Source: Nitrospira sp.
Lineage (GTDB): Bacteria > Nitrospirota > Nitrospiria > Nitrospirales > Nitrospiraceae
NCBI GenBank assembly: GCA_016873435.1
Contig: VGXF01000012.1
Span: 1-45,225 of the forward strand
Direction of reading: 5' to 3'
DNA: 45,225 nucleotides
Made by a program: the position numbers and the translations under genes. Below, in pieces: positions 32,213 through 40,520 of the stretch (the stretch's first letter is position 1; each line of letters opens with the position of its first letter). The notes under the pieces were generated by a model. The model saw nothing but the letters and a program-made list of their open reading frames with translations, did not search any database and was not told the origin of the DNA.

Positions 32213-32479
32213 ATGACTGGATCGATGGACGGAGCAATGACATTAGGGTTTCTGGCCGGAACGTTGACCACCGTGGCCTTCATCCCGCAGTTGATCAAGG
32301 CGTGGAAATCGAAATCCACTGGAGATCTGTCGTGGGGAATGCTGGTCACGTTCAGCACGGGTGTGCTCTTGTGGTTGATCTACGGAATCTGGATTGATTC
32401 GGCACCGGTCATTTTGGCTAACGCGGTGACGCTGCTCTTACAGGCCGGGATCGTCCTTCTGAAAATTAAGCGCGGATAG
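32213..32479 (+). CDS. SemiSWEET-type membrane transporter
   Basis: 88 residues with three transmembrane helices and the PQ motif: TLGFLAGTLTTVAFIPQLIK, DLSWGMLVTFSTGVLLWLIY, APVILANAVTLLLQAGIVLL. This is the bacterial half-transporter that dimerises and moves sugars or similar small molecules. Three ATGs (32213, 32225, 32237) precede the first helix and none has a well-placed ribosome site; I keep the first. It stands alone between tenA and a convergent membrane-protein gene. Confidence 0.85.
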   Translation: MTGSMDGAMTLGFLAGTLTTVAFIPQLIKAWKSKSTGDLSWGMLVTFSTGVLLWLIYGIWIDSAPVILANAVTLLLQAGIVLLKIKRG

Positions 32480-32836
32480 ATCGGCCAGCGGCTTCCCACA
32501 GCGCGGCCCTCGCCGACGAGGGTGCCGAAGGCGGTAAACAGTTGCCTGGTGAAGTACTGCGCCTCGGACGGACCGTCGGCCGTCCGGCGTCGCATGTAAT
32601 CGTTGCGGCCGCGTTCGCCAACGCCTCCTACTCGAGAGATCCATCGGACAACGTGCAACAGGCCCGCGACTGCGTGACCGTTTGAGGAAACCTATCGTGC
32701 CCGACGGACCACTAGGCGCAACTTTGTAACGCGGCAAGAACAATGAGAGCGAGGCCAAGAGCTTTTCAGGGCGAACACCCGGACGCAGTCATCTCACCTC
32801 GTCCCTCGCTGAGCCCCCGGTGGGCACACGTTCAGT
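32480..32836. other. Gap without a supported gene
   Basis: 357 bases between the SemiSWEET gene and a gene on the opposite strand. Both strands have stop-free frames (for example RRRTADGPSEAQYFTRQLFT on the minus strand, with an ATG far inside the SemiSWEET gene), but neither has a good start, ribosome site or recognisable family. It may hold the remnant of a lost gene. Confidence 0.3.
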
Positions 32837-33865
32837 TCACGGCTTGTGAAGAGGCTGCCCGGCCCATCCGGGCTTGGAGGCGAAGCCCGCTCCATACCGA
32901 TCGTAGAGCTCAAAAAACTGGTAGGCTTTGCAGTCTGTAACGACTTCCTTGATTTCGACCAGATAACGCTCAAAGGAGTATTCGAAGGCCACGCCCTGCC
33001 CGCCCACCAGCGTCACGATACGTCTGACCGGGTCAATCGTGCTCTCCTGGTGGAACACATAGCGATAGTAGGGGCTGCGTGGCCCGCCGATGTGTTTGAG
33101 AAACTGTGCCCACGTAGGTGGCTTGTCGAAGGAAAGCCGTTCCTTGATGTTCACGCCCGCGACGGGGCCGAATGGTTCGAAAAAGTCTTTGAACATCAAG
33201 TCCCGCCAGTTGTGCTCGTCGGCAATATGATGGATGGCGTGCTCGAAGGGTACGACCGTGTGGGTTTCCCAGCGGGACCCCGGCGCCCAATGGAAGATGA
33301 CACCGTGTGTCGGCCCCTTCCATTCGGTGCCGCCGATCTGCTCCACCTGGTGCTCAATAATTTTGTTGGCCCAGACCCAGTAGAGAAAATCCAAGAACCG
33401 CGGGTCGTCCGGCTTCACGGTCAGAGTTTTGATGTCGAGAGGCCCGGAGGGATTATAGCTGGTCCTGACGTTCCGGCAGTGCTGCTCCCATTGCGCGTCG
33501 GACCAGGCAGCCTTACTGACAGGAAAGGCATCGGCGCCGGTGCCAATCGCGCCCAGCGCGACAACGAGGGCCACCGTGCGAAATCTGAAATGATTTATGA
33601 GCGCCGGCCGCCACCACATCGAGCTTCTCAATGACGGTCCCTCTCCTGCGGGCCTGGGATCTTCTCGCGACTCCAACCACAGCATGACGGCAAGCACGGC
33701 CGGAAGCACGGCGCCAGTATAGCTCACCCACAGCGGAATGGACATCCCACCGAGAGCCCCGACGGATTCGCCAACGATCACCATCCAGCCCCGTGCACTG
33801 CGGACAAGATCTAGGGCGGCCACGAGCAAACAGACGACGACGGCTGCGGTCGTAAATGGTTTAAT
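32837..33865 (-). CDS. Membrane protein with large soluble C-terminal domain, unknown function; probable ATT start
   Basis: Three hydrophobic segments (FTTAAVVVCLLVAALDLV; WVSYTGAVLPAVLAVMLW; FRTVALVVALGAIGTGADAF) are followed by about 210 residues outside the membrane, with many Trp, His and Tyr (WAPGSRWETHTVVPFEHAIH). No family recognised. The frame is open to an ATG at 33961, but the first 32 codons there lack a ribosome site and a protein-like character. A strong AAGGAGG (33870-33876) lies four bases before an ATT, giving M/I-KPFTTAAVVV, a typical membrane-protein start. I therefore place the start at 33865 with the rare ATT codon. An annotation using 33961 (374 residues) would be the alternative. 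Confidence 0.6.
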   Translation of the reverse strand: MKPFTTAAVVVCLLVAALDLVRSARGWMVIVGESVGALGGMSIPLWVSYTGAVLPAVLAVMLWLESREDPRPAGEGPSLRSSMWWRPALINHFRFRTVALVVALGAIGTGADAFPVSKAAWSDAQWEQHCRNVRTSYNPSGPLDIKTLTVKPDDPRFLDFLYWVWANKIIEHQVEQIGGTEWKGPTHGVIFHWAPGSRWETHTVVPFEHAIHHIADEHNWRDLMFKDFFEPFGPVAGVNIKERLSFDKPPTWAQFLKHIGGPRSPYYRYVFHQESTIDPVRRIVTLVGGQGVAFEYSFERYLVEIKEVVTDCKAYQFFELYDRYGAGFASKPGWAGQPLHKP

Positions 33866-33973
33866 ACTGCCTCCTTCGGCTTGAAAACCCCCTGCCCGAC
33901 GGCGGACAGAACAAACACGCGGGTTTAGCATAGCACACCCGGGAAGATATGTACCGCACATTGCGTTTTCATC

Positions 33974-33982
33974 TGGTATAGT
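33974..33982 (+). promoter_or_regulatory. Extended -10 element ahead of the thiD unit
   Basis: TGG-TATAGT matches the extended -10 pattern TGnTATAAT with one mismatch. It lies 40 bases before the 39-codon gene that is coupled to thiD. No good -35 box, which is usual for extended -10 promoters. Confidence 0.35.
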
Positions 33983-34022
33983 TGGCGTGAATTGAAGAAC
34001 GCCGCCGTGCTGGCCTGACAGC

Positions 34023-34142
34023 GTGGATCGTCCCAGTCTACCGATCTATTTGCTGGTCCTGATGCCGCTGAGCTATGCTGTCGGACGGCTGGCGGAACGC
34101 TTCCTGTTCAAAGAGCCGGCGCTACTACACGACACTCCATGA
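34023..34142 (+). CDS. 39-residue single-span membrane peptide coupled to thiD
   Basis: GTG-initiated frame reading [20 protein letters not shown] followed by [19 protein letters not shown]. One transmembrane helix (about 6-21) is followed by a basic stretch, as in genuine small membrane proteins. Its TGA overlaps the thiD ATG by four bases (ATGA), the normal coupling junction. The ribosome site is weak. Function unknown; it may simply couple translation of thiD or be a small accessory protein. Confidence 0.45.
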   Translation: MDRPSLPIYLLVLMPLSYAVGRLAERFLFKEPALLHDTP

Positions 34143-34936
34143 CGACGCTCAAACAGGTTCTGACCATTGCCGGCTCGGATTCCGGCGGCGGCGCCGGCAT
34201 CCAGGCGGACATCAAGGCGATGTCGGCCAACGGCGTCTTCGCCATGTCCGTGCTGACGGCCATCACCGCACAGAACACTGAGGCGGTCACGGACGTCTTC
34301 GCACTGCCCGCCTCGATCGTGGCGTCGCAACTGGACGCCGTGTTCGACGACTTCGACGTCGCTGCGGTCAAGACCGGCATGCTCTCCTCTGCAGACATCG
34401 TCCGTGTCGTGGCCAGGGCGCTCGCGCAACAGCGCATCGCCACCCTCGTCGTGGACCCGGTCATGATCTCCAAAAGCGGCCACGCGCTCCTCAAGCCAGA
34501 TGCTGTGGAGGCGCTGCGGACTGAGTTGATCCCGCTGGCGCTCGTCATTACCCCGAACGTGTACGAAGCGGAACAACTATCCGGCCTGAAAATCACCACC
34601 CTCGCCGACGCACGACAGGCGGCCAAGGCACTCCACACGCTGGGCTGCAAGAACGTGCTGATCAAGGGGGGCCATTTGCTTTCCGAGCGCGGAACCGACC
34701 TGCTATACGACGGACGGTTCTTCACCGTGTTCAAGGGGGAATTCATCGAGACGCCCCACACCCACGGCACCGGCTGCACCTTCGCCTCCGCCATCGCGGC
34801 GCAACTGGCGAAGGGGCACACCCTGCCAGAGGCGGTGCCCCTTGCCAAGACTTATCTCACGGAAGCAATCCGGCACGGGCTGGCCATCGGCCACGGCAAG
34901 GGGCCGACGAACCATTTTTATTTTCTGGCACCGTGA
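34139..34936 (+). CDS. thiD: Hydroxymethylpyrimidine/phosphomethylpyrimidine kinase
   Basis: Phosphorylates HMP and then HMP-phosphate to make the pyrimidine half of thiamine. 265 residues of the ribokinase-like ThiD family: [20 protein letters not shown] (8-27), [22 protein letters not shown], and the anion hole with catalytic aspartate region [14 protein letters not shown]. Together with tenA it makes a small thiamine-salvage pair, although the two genes are separated by two unrelated genes. The start overlaps a 39-codon gene. A gap of 25 bases to the next gene allows co-transcription. Confidence 0.94.
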   Translation: MTTLKQVLTIAGSDSGGGAGIQADIKAMSANGVFAMSVLTAITAQNTEAVTDVFALPASIVASQLDAVFDDFDVAAVKTGMLSSADIVRVVARALAQQRIATLVVDPVMISKSGHALLKPDAVEALRTELIPLALVITPNVYEAEQLSGLKITTLADARQAAKALHTLGCKNVLIKGGHLLSERGTDLLYDGRFFTVFKGEFIETPHTHGTGCTFASAIAAQLAKGHTLPEAVPLAKTYLTEAIRHGLAIGHGKGPTNHFYFLAP

Positions 34937-34961
34937 TGCCCGGACCATCTGTGGTGCCTGC

Positions 34962-36218
34962 ATGAAACCGACCGTCCATCCGCATCTGTTTCTGCTGACC
35001 GGTCTGCTGTGGCTCGCAGGCGCCTGCGCCCTCGGCCTGCTACTCTTTCTTGGGATGACGATGGGCCAGGGGTACGGGCAGCATCTGCGCCCGCTCCACG
35101 CGCACGGCGCCCTACTTGGCGGCGTGATGCAAATCGTCGGGGGCCTCCTACTGGCCGGACGAGACCGCGCCCCATCCGCGCCCCTCGTCTTCGCCGCGCT
35201 CAATCTCGGGACGATCGGCCTGCTGGCCGGACAAACGCGGGAGGACGCGATATTGATGAGCGCGTCCAGCCTGCTGTTTCTCAGCGCGGTCATCGCGTTG
35301 AAGGACGATCTTATCCGCCAGCTGCGTCTTAGCGCGGTCGGCGGCCCGCTGGGCTGGTGGTATTACAGTGTGGCGCTGGCGTCGCTAGCAATCGGCCTGC
35401 TGGCCGGCGCCGCTATCCCGTTTCGCCTGCTACCGCCCGACTCCATCGGGCAGGGCCGACTGGCACACATCCATTTCCTCACGCAGGGCTTTCTGCTGTT
35501 GATGATCGTGGGCGCCATACACGCCCAGTTCCCTGGCGGGGTCAACGCCAACCTGCACAGCACGCGGGTCGCCCAGACGACCTTTGCGCTGCTGCCCTCG
35601 GGCATTGTGACTCTGATCGTCGGGTTTCTGTTGAGCGATCACTGGGTACAGATCGCCGGCGGGCTACTGATGCTGGCTGGCGCCGCTTGCTACAGTTATA
35701 ACACCACGCGGACCTGGATGAGTGTGGGACGGGCGGGCCGCGCCGGCACGGATTTCAGCCTAATCGCGACGTTCTTTCTGGTCGTCGCCAGCGTCTGTGG
35801 AATCGGCGTCTCCGCTAACGCTCTGGGGCAGCCGCCCTACGTACCCCTTGGCTCGCTGCACCTGATGGCCTACACACACCTGGCGTTCGTCGGCTTCATG
35901 CTGCTGTCCGTTCTCGGCGCGCTGATCAACCTACTGCCGCGCCTGCTGGCCGACGAACGCGCGCCCAGCAACAAGAAGCGTGGTCCCTACGAGGCGACGC
36001 TGACGGCCCTGGCCGCGCGGGGGAATCCGATTCAGCTCTGCACGATCAGCACCGGCGCGATGAGCCTCGTTGTCGTCGCCGCCCTTGTCTGGCAGTATCC
36101 GCTTAGCTCGCCACCGGTGGCCTATGTCGCCTGGGCCGGCGCACTGCTGCTGGCGACGGGGCTGGCGCTGTTCGTCGGCAACGTCGTGCAGCTTCTCCTC
36201 GTCAAGCCGGAAGACTAG
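34962..36218 (+). CDS. Polytopic membrane protein resembling haem-copper oxidase subunit I / NnrS
   Basis: 418 residues with eleven or twelve hydrophobic segments. The ATG at 34962 (MKPTVHPHLFLLTGLLWLAG) opens directly into the first helix; the longer frame to 34842 is a shadow of thiD. Histidines sit at helix starts as in haem-binding oxidase-like proteins: HLRPLHAHGALLGG, LAHIHFLTQGF, GAIHAQFPG and LHLMAYTHLAFVGF. The HPEVY motif of copper-B in true oxidases is not visible, so catalysis of oxygen reduction is doubtful. Best described as a member of the cbb3-subunit-I/NnrS-like group of unknown role. No ribosome site is clear. Confidence 0.7.
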   Translation: MKPTVHPHLFLLTGLLWLAGACALGLLLFLGMTMGQGYGQHLRPLHAHGALLGGVMQIVGGLLLAGRDRAPSAPLVFAALNLGTIGLLAGQTREDAILMSASSLLFLSAVIALKDDLIRQLRLSAVGGPLGWWYYSVALASLAIGLLAGAAIPFRLLPPDSIGQGRLAHIHFLTQGFLLLMIVGAIHAQFPGGVNANLHSTRVAQTTFALLPSGIVTLIVGFLLSDHWVQIAGGLLMLAGAACYSYNTTRTWMSVGRAGRAGTDFSLIATFFLVVASVCGIGVSANALGQPPYVPLGSLHLMAYTHLAFVGFMLLSVLGALINLLPRLLADERAPSNKKRGPYEATLTALAARGNPIQLCTISTGAMSLVVVAALVWQYPLSSPPVAYVAWAGALLLATGLALFVGNVVQLLLVKPED

Positions 36219-36233
36219 CAGAGAGGCGCCCCC

Positions 36234-37007
36234 ATGCCTGTCCAGGAGACGCCAGTTTGCTTTACCGCCAACGGCAATCGCCGCGTTGCGGCCCTGCTGA
36301 CGATCCCGGAAGGCAAGACCGACCACGTCGTCCTGCTCTCGCACGGATTTCTCACCAACAAAAACAGCACGACGAACAAGACACTCACGCGCACCCTGAC
36401 CGAACGGGGCCTAGCAACCCTGCGGTATGATTTTTTTGGCCACGGCGAGAGCGACGGCCCCTTCGCGAACATCACTGTGGACGCGGCCATCAATCAGGCA
36501 CTCGCTGCGCTCGACTGGCTGGCCGCCAATGGGTACAACAAAATTGGCATGGTCGGCTCCAGCTTCGGTGGACTAGTGTCGACCCTCGCCGCCGCACAAC
36601 GTCCGAACATCAGGTGCCTCGGACTGAAATGCCCCGTGGTGGACTTTCCCGAGGTCCTGCGCTTGGAGTTCGGTGAAGCCGGCATGGTGCACTGGAAAGC
36701 GCATAACGAAATCCCTGACGTGACCGGCGGCTCGAAACCCCTCTCGCTGCACTATGCTTTTTATGAGAACGCACTCACCCACGACGGCTACACGGCCGCT
36801 GCCTCGATCCGCATCCCCACGTTGATCGTGCAGGGCGAACGGGACGAACTGGTGCCGCTCCATCAAAGCCAACAACTCATGGGCCTCCTGCAAGGCAAGC
36901 GGCAACTGGAAGTACTGCCGGGTGCTGACCACGGCTTTACCAAAGGGGACGATTTCAAAACGATGACGGGTTTGTTGGCCGACTGGATAGTGCAACACCT
37001 TACATGA
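36234..37007 (+). CDS. Alpha/beta hydrolase
   Basis: 257-residue serine hydrolase. LLSHGFLTNKNS provides the oxyanion-hole region, GMVGSSFGGLVST holds the nucleophile Ser in GxSxG form, VQGERDELVPLHQ carries the acid Asp, and GADHGFTKGDD the catalytic His. All triad residues are present. Substrate unknown; many relatives are esterases or act on peptides. AGAGAGG lies seven to eight bases before the ATG. It overlaps the following gene by four bases. Confidence 0.9.
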   Translation: MPVQETPVCFTANGNRRVAALLTIPEGKTDHVVLLSHGFLTNKNSTTNKTLTRTLTERGLATLRYDFFGHGESDGPFANITVDAAINQALAALDWLAANGYNKIGMVGSSFGGLVSTLAAAQRPNIRCLGLKCPVVDFPEVLRLEFGEAGMVHWKAHNEIPDVTGGSKPLSLHYAFYENALTHDGYTAAASIRIPTLIVQGERDELVPLHQSQQLMGLLQGKRQLEVLPGADHGFTKGDDFKTMTGLLADWIVQHLT

Positions 37008-37462
37008 ATAACCTGCGCGACGAACAGATCGAAGTGCTCAAGGCCCTCTATCCGTCTTACAAGGCCGAGGTCTACCGGCGACGCGAACAGATGATGAAGC
37101 TCACCGCCTTCGCCTGCTCGTTCCTCGTGCTCCTGCTGATTACGATGCTAACCGCGCCCGGCTCCGACCGCCCCGCCTTCACCACGGTCCTCTTTGCGTC
37201 CACCGGCGTGGCACTCTTCTCCAGCCTCTTTGCCTATCTGGTGCTCCAGCAGCGTGACCGCCACCGCATGGCCAAGGAAGCACTGATCGAAATCGAACGG
37301 CTGCTGGGGCTCTACGACGAAGGACTCTTTCTGCAAGGCAAATCGCTCTATCCGGAAAACTGGCAGACCGACTGGCAGGCTGACCGCAGCGTGACCGTTT
37401 ACCTGGCCATGCTGATGACCCTCACCGTGCTGGTCATCGCGGCAGTACTCTTAAGAATGTAA
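37004..37462 (+). CDS. Hypothetical membrane protein
   Basis: 152 residues with three hydrophobic helices (LTAFACSFLVLLLITMLTA; FTTVLFASTGVALFSSLFAY; VYLAMLMTLTVLVIAAVLL) and a charged N-terminus and central loop. The start overlaps the hydrolase stop (ATGA), so both are produced together. No family recognised. It is the last plus-strand gene before a convergent pair, with a strong hairpin right after the stop. Confidence 0.75.
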   Translation: MNNLRDEQIEVLKALYPSYKAEVYRRREQMMKLTAFACSFLVLLLITMLTAPGSDRPAFTTVLFASTGVALFSSLFAYLVLQQRDRHRMAKEALIEIERLLGLYDEGLFLQGKSLYPENWQTDWQADRSVTVYLAMLMTLTVLVIAAVLLRM

Positions 37463-37465
37463 CCC

Positions 37466-37514
37466 GTGATGAGTGTTGAGGGGGGTAGACGAGACGCCCC
37501 TCCCACTGCATCAC
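37466..37514. terminator. Large hairpin between convergent genes (bidirectional terminator candidate)
   Basis: GTGATGAGTG (37466-37475) pairs with CACT-g-CATCAC (37504-37514, one bulged base), and inside it GAGGGG pairs with CCCCTC. It begins four bases after the stop of the plus-strand gene and ends four bases before the stop of the minus-strand FGE-like gene. It lacks a U-run. The word ACGCCTCAC follows at once, as in the element at 26.1 kb. Confidence 0.5.
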
Positions 37515-37517
37515 GCC

Positions 37518-38339
37518 TCACGGATCACCCGTCACCGGCCTGGCACAGCGGAAGCCCGTGTAACTGTTGCGCGTACCCGGTGGAAGTTTAAAGCGGCCGT
37601 ACGTCAGCATATATTTGGCCATGTCCGACCAGGACCCGCCGCGCAGGACTTTGAACTGGCCCAGCTCAGGGCCTGATGGATTTTTCTTCGGGCTTTTCTC
37701 GTAATAATTGCCCTCGTACCAGTCCTGCGTCCATTCCCAGACGTTTCCGCCCATGTCGAAGAGACCGTAGGGACTTTTCCCCTTCTCGTAGGTACCCACC
37801 GGCTGAAGAACCTGCTCGTAGCTGAACCGGGCCCCGAGCCCATGGTTGGCGAGGTCCGATGCCGGCTTCTGCACGCCCCACGGATAGGGCCGCTCATCGG
37901 TCCCGCGCGCAGCCTTTTCCCATTCCGCTTCTGTCGGCAGACGCTTGCCGGCCCAGTGGCAATAGGCCTGCGCGTCCTCCCAATCCACGCCAATCACTGG
38001 TCGATCGCCATGCTCAACCAATTTGACCGTCTCCCAATACGCTGGCGGGTCGCGATGCGTGGCTGCAAGAAACCGGGCATAGCGGGCCACGGTGACTTCA
38101 TACACATCCATTGAATAGGCATCAAGATGGACTTTGTGGCGCGGCCGTTCATCTTCGAGCGCAGCCACACCGTCCAACCCCATTGAAAATTCACCGGCGG
38201 GAATGGCGGCCATCGACGTATCATCACCCCGCACGGTCGCCTCGTTTTTCTGCTTGCGGAGCTTGTTGATCTGCGCGTCGACTGAAATGGGAAGGCACGC
38301 CACACAGACAATCAGTACGGCTGGCCACCCACGGCCCAT
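37518..38339 (-). CDS. Exported FGE-sulfatase domain protein, copy 4
   Basis: 273 residues. Signal peptide (about 1-22, ending VDAQ), then AAIPAGEFSMGLDG, VIGVDWEDAQAYCHWAGKRL, PTEAEWEKAARG, YPWGVQ, DMGGNVWEWTQDWY, LRGGSW and YTGFRCARP. As in the three copies at 6-9.5 kb, the catalytic cysteine pair of formylglycine-generating enzyme is missing (after GGSW: SDMAKYMLTYGRF). It overlaps the methyltransferase gene by one base, giving the order prmA - MOSC - methyltransferase - this gene. The ATG follows the upstream stop directly, so translation is coupled. Confidence 0.88.
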   Translation of the reverse strand: MGRGWPAVLIVCVACLPISVDAQINKLRKQKNEATVRGDDTSMAAIPAGEFSMGLDGVAALEDERPRHKVHLDAYSMDVYEVTVARYARFLAATHRDPPAYWETVKLVEHGDRPVIGVDWEDAQAYCHWAGKRLPTEAEWEKAARGTDERPYPWGVQKPASDLANHGLGARFSYEQVLQPVGTYEKGKSPYGLFDMGGNVWEWTQDWYEGNYYEKSPKKNPSGPELGQFKVLRGGSWSDMAKYMLTYGRFKLPPGTRNSYTGFRCARPVTGDP

Positions 38340-38998
38340 CAGAGAATCGTGCCCCCAACGACCCAGTGGCGATCATCAATCACGTCGATCAAGAGCCGCG
38401 ACAGATTCATCTCAGCCAACTGCGCTGCCACTTCGTCTTCGGTGAAGGCGGCTAGAAGCGAATTGTAAAAGTCTCGCCGCAAAATCGCCAGCTCAGTAGC
38501 GGCATAGCGATTCACAATGGCCTGTGCGGCCTCCGGTGATTCGGGACGCACCAGATCCATGACCAGCACGCAGGCGCCCGGCTTGACCTGCGTCTTGAGG
38601 CCATGCCAGAACTGCAAGGGATTGGGAATGTGATGCAGGAGCGAATTGGAGAGCACCGCATCAGCCCGTTCGGCCAGTGTCAGCGCCTGTATCCGCTCGC
38701 ACTTCAACGCAATCTGCGCAGCCAGACCGGCCTCTCTGACTGCCGCCTCGGCCAGCTTGATCATCGGCAGCGAGGCGTCCACCGCCGTTACGCGGCACTT
38801 CGGTAGGGCTTTCACAAAACGGATTGGAATATTGGCCGGCCCGCAGCCCAGATCGAGTACGTGGCCTTCAGAAAAGTTTGGGAAATACTCGCGGAACAGG
38901 TTGACAAAAGCCTGGTTCTCTTCGTCAAAGTCAGCCTTGGCATAGGCAGACGCCTGCTCGTCATCATCCATCAGCTCAGGCTCGAGGACGCGCTTCAT
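38339..38998 (-). CDS. SAM-dependent methyltransferase, class I
   Basis: 219 residues. HVLDLGCGPANIPIRF is the SAM-binding motif I, AVDASLPMIKLAE motif II, and DAVLSNSLLHHIPNP the motif IV region. Substrate unknown; similar to small-molecule or lipid methyltransferases. The start is the ATG at 38998 because GAGGAA lies five bases before it; the GTG six codons upstream has none. It overlaps the FGE-like gene by one base, so the two products are linked, and lies 58 bases downstream of the MOSC gene. Confidence 0.87.
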   Translation of the reverse strand: MKRVLEPELMDDDEQASAYAKADFDEENQAFVNLFREYFPNFSEGHVLDLGCGPANIPIRFVKALPKCRVTAVDASLPMIKLAEAAVREAGLAAQIALKCERIQALTLAERADAVLSNSLLHHIPNPLQFWHGLKTQVKPGACVLVMDLVRPESPEAAQAIVNRYAATELAILRRDFYNSLLAAFTEDEVAAQLAEMNLSRLLIDVIDDRHWVVGGTIL

Positions 38999-39056
38999 TT
39001 TCGTTCCTCGAAGCACGTGATGCGTATCTCGTCACACGTTAAGGAAGAGTCTTGCT

Positions 39057-39524
39057 TCACGCTTCCACCACCACCGGATCGCCCTGCTTGACGGTTCCTT
39101 CAGCCAGCACCTTCGCGTAGACACGGCTCCAACCCGGATGGGATTTTTGCGCGATGCGCGAGAAATCGCCGTCCTTAAACCAGCAGGCGTTGTGTTTGCA
39201 CGGCGCCGTGTAACTCAGGACTTCCACCCGCACCTCGTCCCCCACGCGCAATTTGGTTCCCGGCTCGACATGCTTCCAGACGAGTCCGGCAATCGTGAAA
39301 TTCTCTCCGGCTGACCCCGGCGCGATCGAATGGCCCTCCTTCCGAAGCGCTTCGATCAGTTCCAGCGCATAAAGACAGATCGCGCGGTCCGGCCCCCCGT
39401 GAACTTCGAGATTCCGTTGCCGGTCGCCTTCTACGCCGTGCTTGGTGACACGGGCCCTTGGTACCGCGCGTTTGGGGACACCGCCAGTGGATACGCTGAT
39501 TTGATGTAAATGCGGATTCGTCAT
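39057..39524 (-). CDS. MOSC-domain protein (YiiM-like)
   Basis: 155 residues. MOSC domains are found in molybdenum cofactor sulfurases and mARC-type enzymes. Here HGGPDRAICLYALELIEALR, PGSAGENFTIAGLVWKHV and APCKHNACWF are the usual blocks, the last carrying the conserved cysteine that binds Moco sulfur or molybdenum. Its start overlaps the prmA stop by four bases (ATGA). GGAGG is three bases from the ATG. Molybdoenzyme partner unknown; a Moco-related role is inferred from the domain. Confidence 0.85.
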   Translation of the reverse strand: MTNPHLHQISVSTGGVPKRAVPRARVTKHGVEGDRQRNLEVHGGPDRAICLYALELIEALRKEGHSIAPGSAGENFTIAGLVWKHVEPGTKLRVGDEVRVEVLSYTAPCKHNACWFKDGDFSRIAQKSHPGWSRVYAKVLAEGTVKQGDPVVVEA

Positions 39525-40384
39525 ACACCTCCGTCACATGAGTCCGGCTTGAGGATTTGCACTGCCAGCCAGCCAGCCCGTTCTTTCGACGCGACGATTA
39601 CGCCGCCCGCTTCTGAAAACACTCCGGCGATCTCGGACCGGTCTTCCAGCAGGACACCCGACACAAGCACACGCGCGCCGTGCGCGAGCAGCGGCTCGAA
39701 TAACCGCCCTGCCTCCAGCAGCGTGGGCCGGTCAAGATTGGCCAGAATCAGATCAAACGGATGCGATCCCAGCGCGTCCAGCGTGGCGACCCGCAAATCA
39801 AGTTCGGGACCGAACCGATTGTCCGTCGCATAGTCTCGCGCACAGTCGATGGCGACCGGATCATTGTCGATGCCTATGGCAGCCTTCGCGCCCAGCTTCA
39901 ACGCCACCATGGCTAGAATGCCGCTGCCAGTACCGACGTCCAACACTCGCTCGCCGCCGTGAATGCAGTCCTCCAGCCACTCAAGCAGCATCGCCGTCGT
40001 GGCATGGTGGCCGGTGCCAAAGGCCTGCTTGGGATCAAGCACCAGTTCGATGTCACCAGATTGCAGTTCCATGCGCTGCCAGCTCGGGCGAAGCACAATG
40101 CGCCGGCCGATGCGAATGGGGGTGACCGACTTCGCCCACTGCTTGTTCCAGTCCTGTGCGGGCACCTGATCCACGGTAATGGATACTGACGTGTCTCCGC
40201 ACAGACTCAACACCCGCTTGAGCACAGCCAGCCGGTCTGGACTCCACCGATCTGCCGGCCAGTAGAGCCGCACCGCCCCGTTCTCTTGCCATGCACCGGA
40301 GACAGCGGGATCGCCCAGCAGACCGAGCACCTCGCCGGCATCCGCTGATCCCGTCCATCGCACTTCGATCCAGTTCTGCGCCAT
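39521..40384 (-). CDS. prmA: Ribosomal protein L11 methyltransferase (PrmA)
   Basis: 287 residues. Homologous to PrmA, which trimethylates ribosomal protein L11. The substrate-binding N-terminal half is followed by the methyltransferase domain: DPKQAFGTGHHATTAM, VLDVGTGSGILAMVALKLG, GIDNDPVAIDCA and ILANLDRPTLLEA. The usual motif NPPY is replaced by NLDR (family: NIL), as in other PrmA proteins. I start at the ATG at 40384; the longer frame (40411) has nothing to support it. An extended -10 box lies about 20 bases upstream. First gene of a four-gene unit. Confidence 0.88.
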   Translation of the reverse strand: MAQNWIEVRWTGSADAGEVLGLLGDPAVSGAWQENGAVRLYWPADRWSPDRLAVLKRVLSLCGDTSVSITVDQVPAQDWNKQWAKSVTPIRIGRRIVLRPSWQRMELQSGDIELVLDPKQAFGTGHHATTAMLLEWLEDCIHGGERVLDVGTGSGILAMVALKLGAKAAIGIDNDPVAIDCARDYATDNRFGPELDLRVATLDALGSHPFDLILANLDRPTLLEAGRLFEPLLAHGARVLVSGVLLEDRSEIAGVFSEAGGVIVASKERAGWLAVQILKPDSCDGGV

Positions 40385-40401
40385 ACGATCACGTGACGGG
40401 C

Positions 40402-40410
40402 ATTGTACCA
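40402..40410 (-). promoter_or_regulatory. Extended -10 element for the prmA unit
   Basis: On the minus strand TGG-TACAAT, ending 17 bases before the prmA ATG. The -35 region is poor. It would drive prmA, MOSC, methyltransferase and FGE-like copy 4 together. Confidence 0.4.
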
Positions 40411-40520
40411 AGCCGGTTCAGAGGGGACCATCCCCAACTTGACAGGCCCCATCGGCCTTCCTGAGTTGCTGCCGTTCCGGGGACTCGCGACCGAGACCCT
40501 CACATGAAGACATGGCTACG

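Noticed and set aside
32380-32658. 92-codon minus-strand frame over the SemiSWEET end
   Set aside because: Start lacks a ribosome site and a third of it overlaps the SemiSWEET gene; no family recognised.
31894-34138. TPP riboswitch for tenA or thiD
   Set aside because: No CTGAGA...ACCTGA-type core found upstream of either gene.
34842-34961. 40-codon extension of the oxidase-like membrane protein
   Set aside because: Shadow of the thiD C-terminus.
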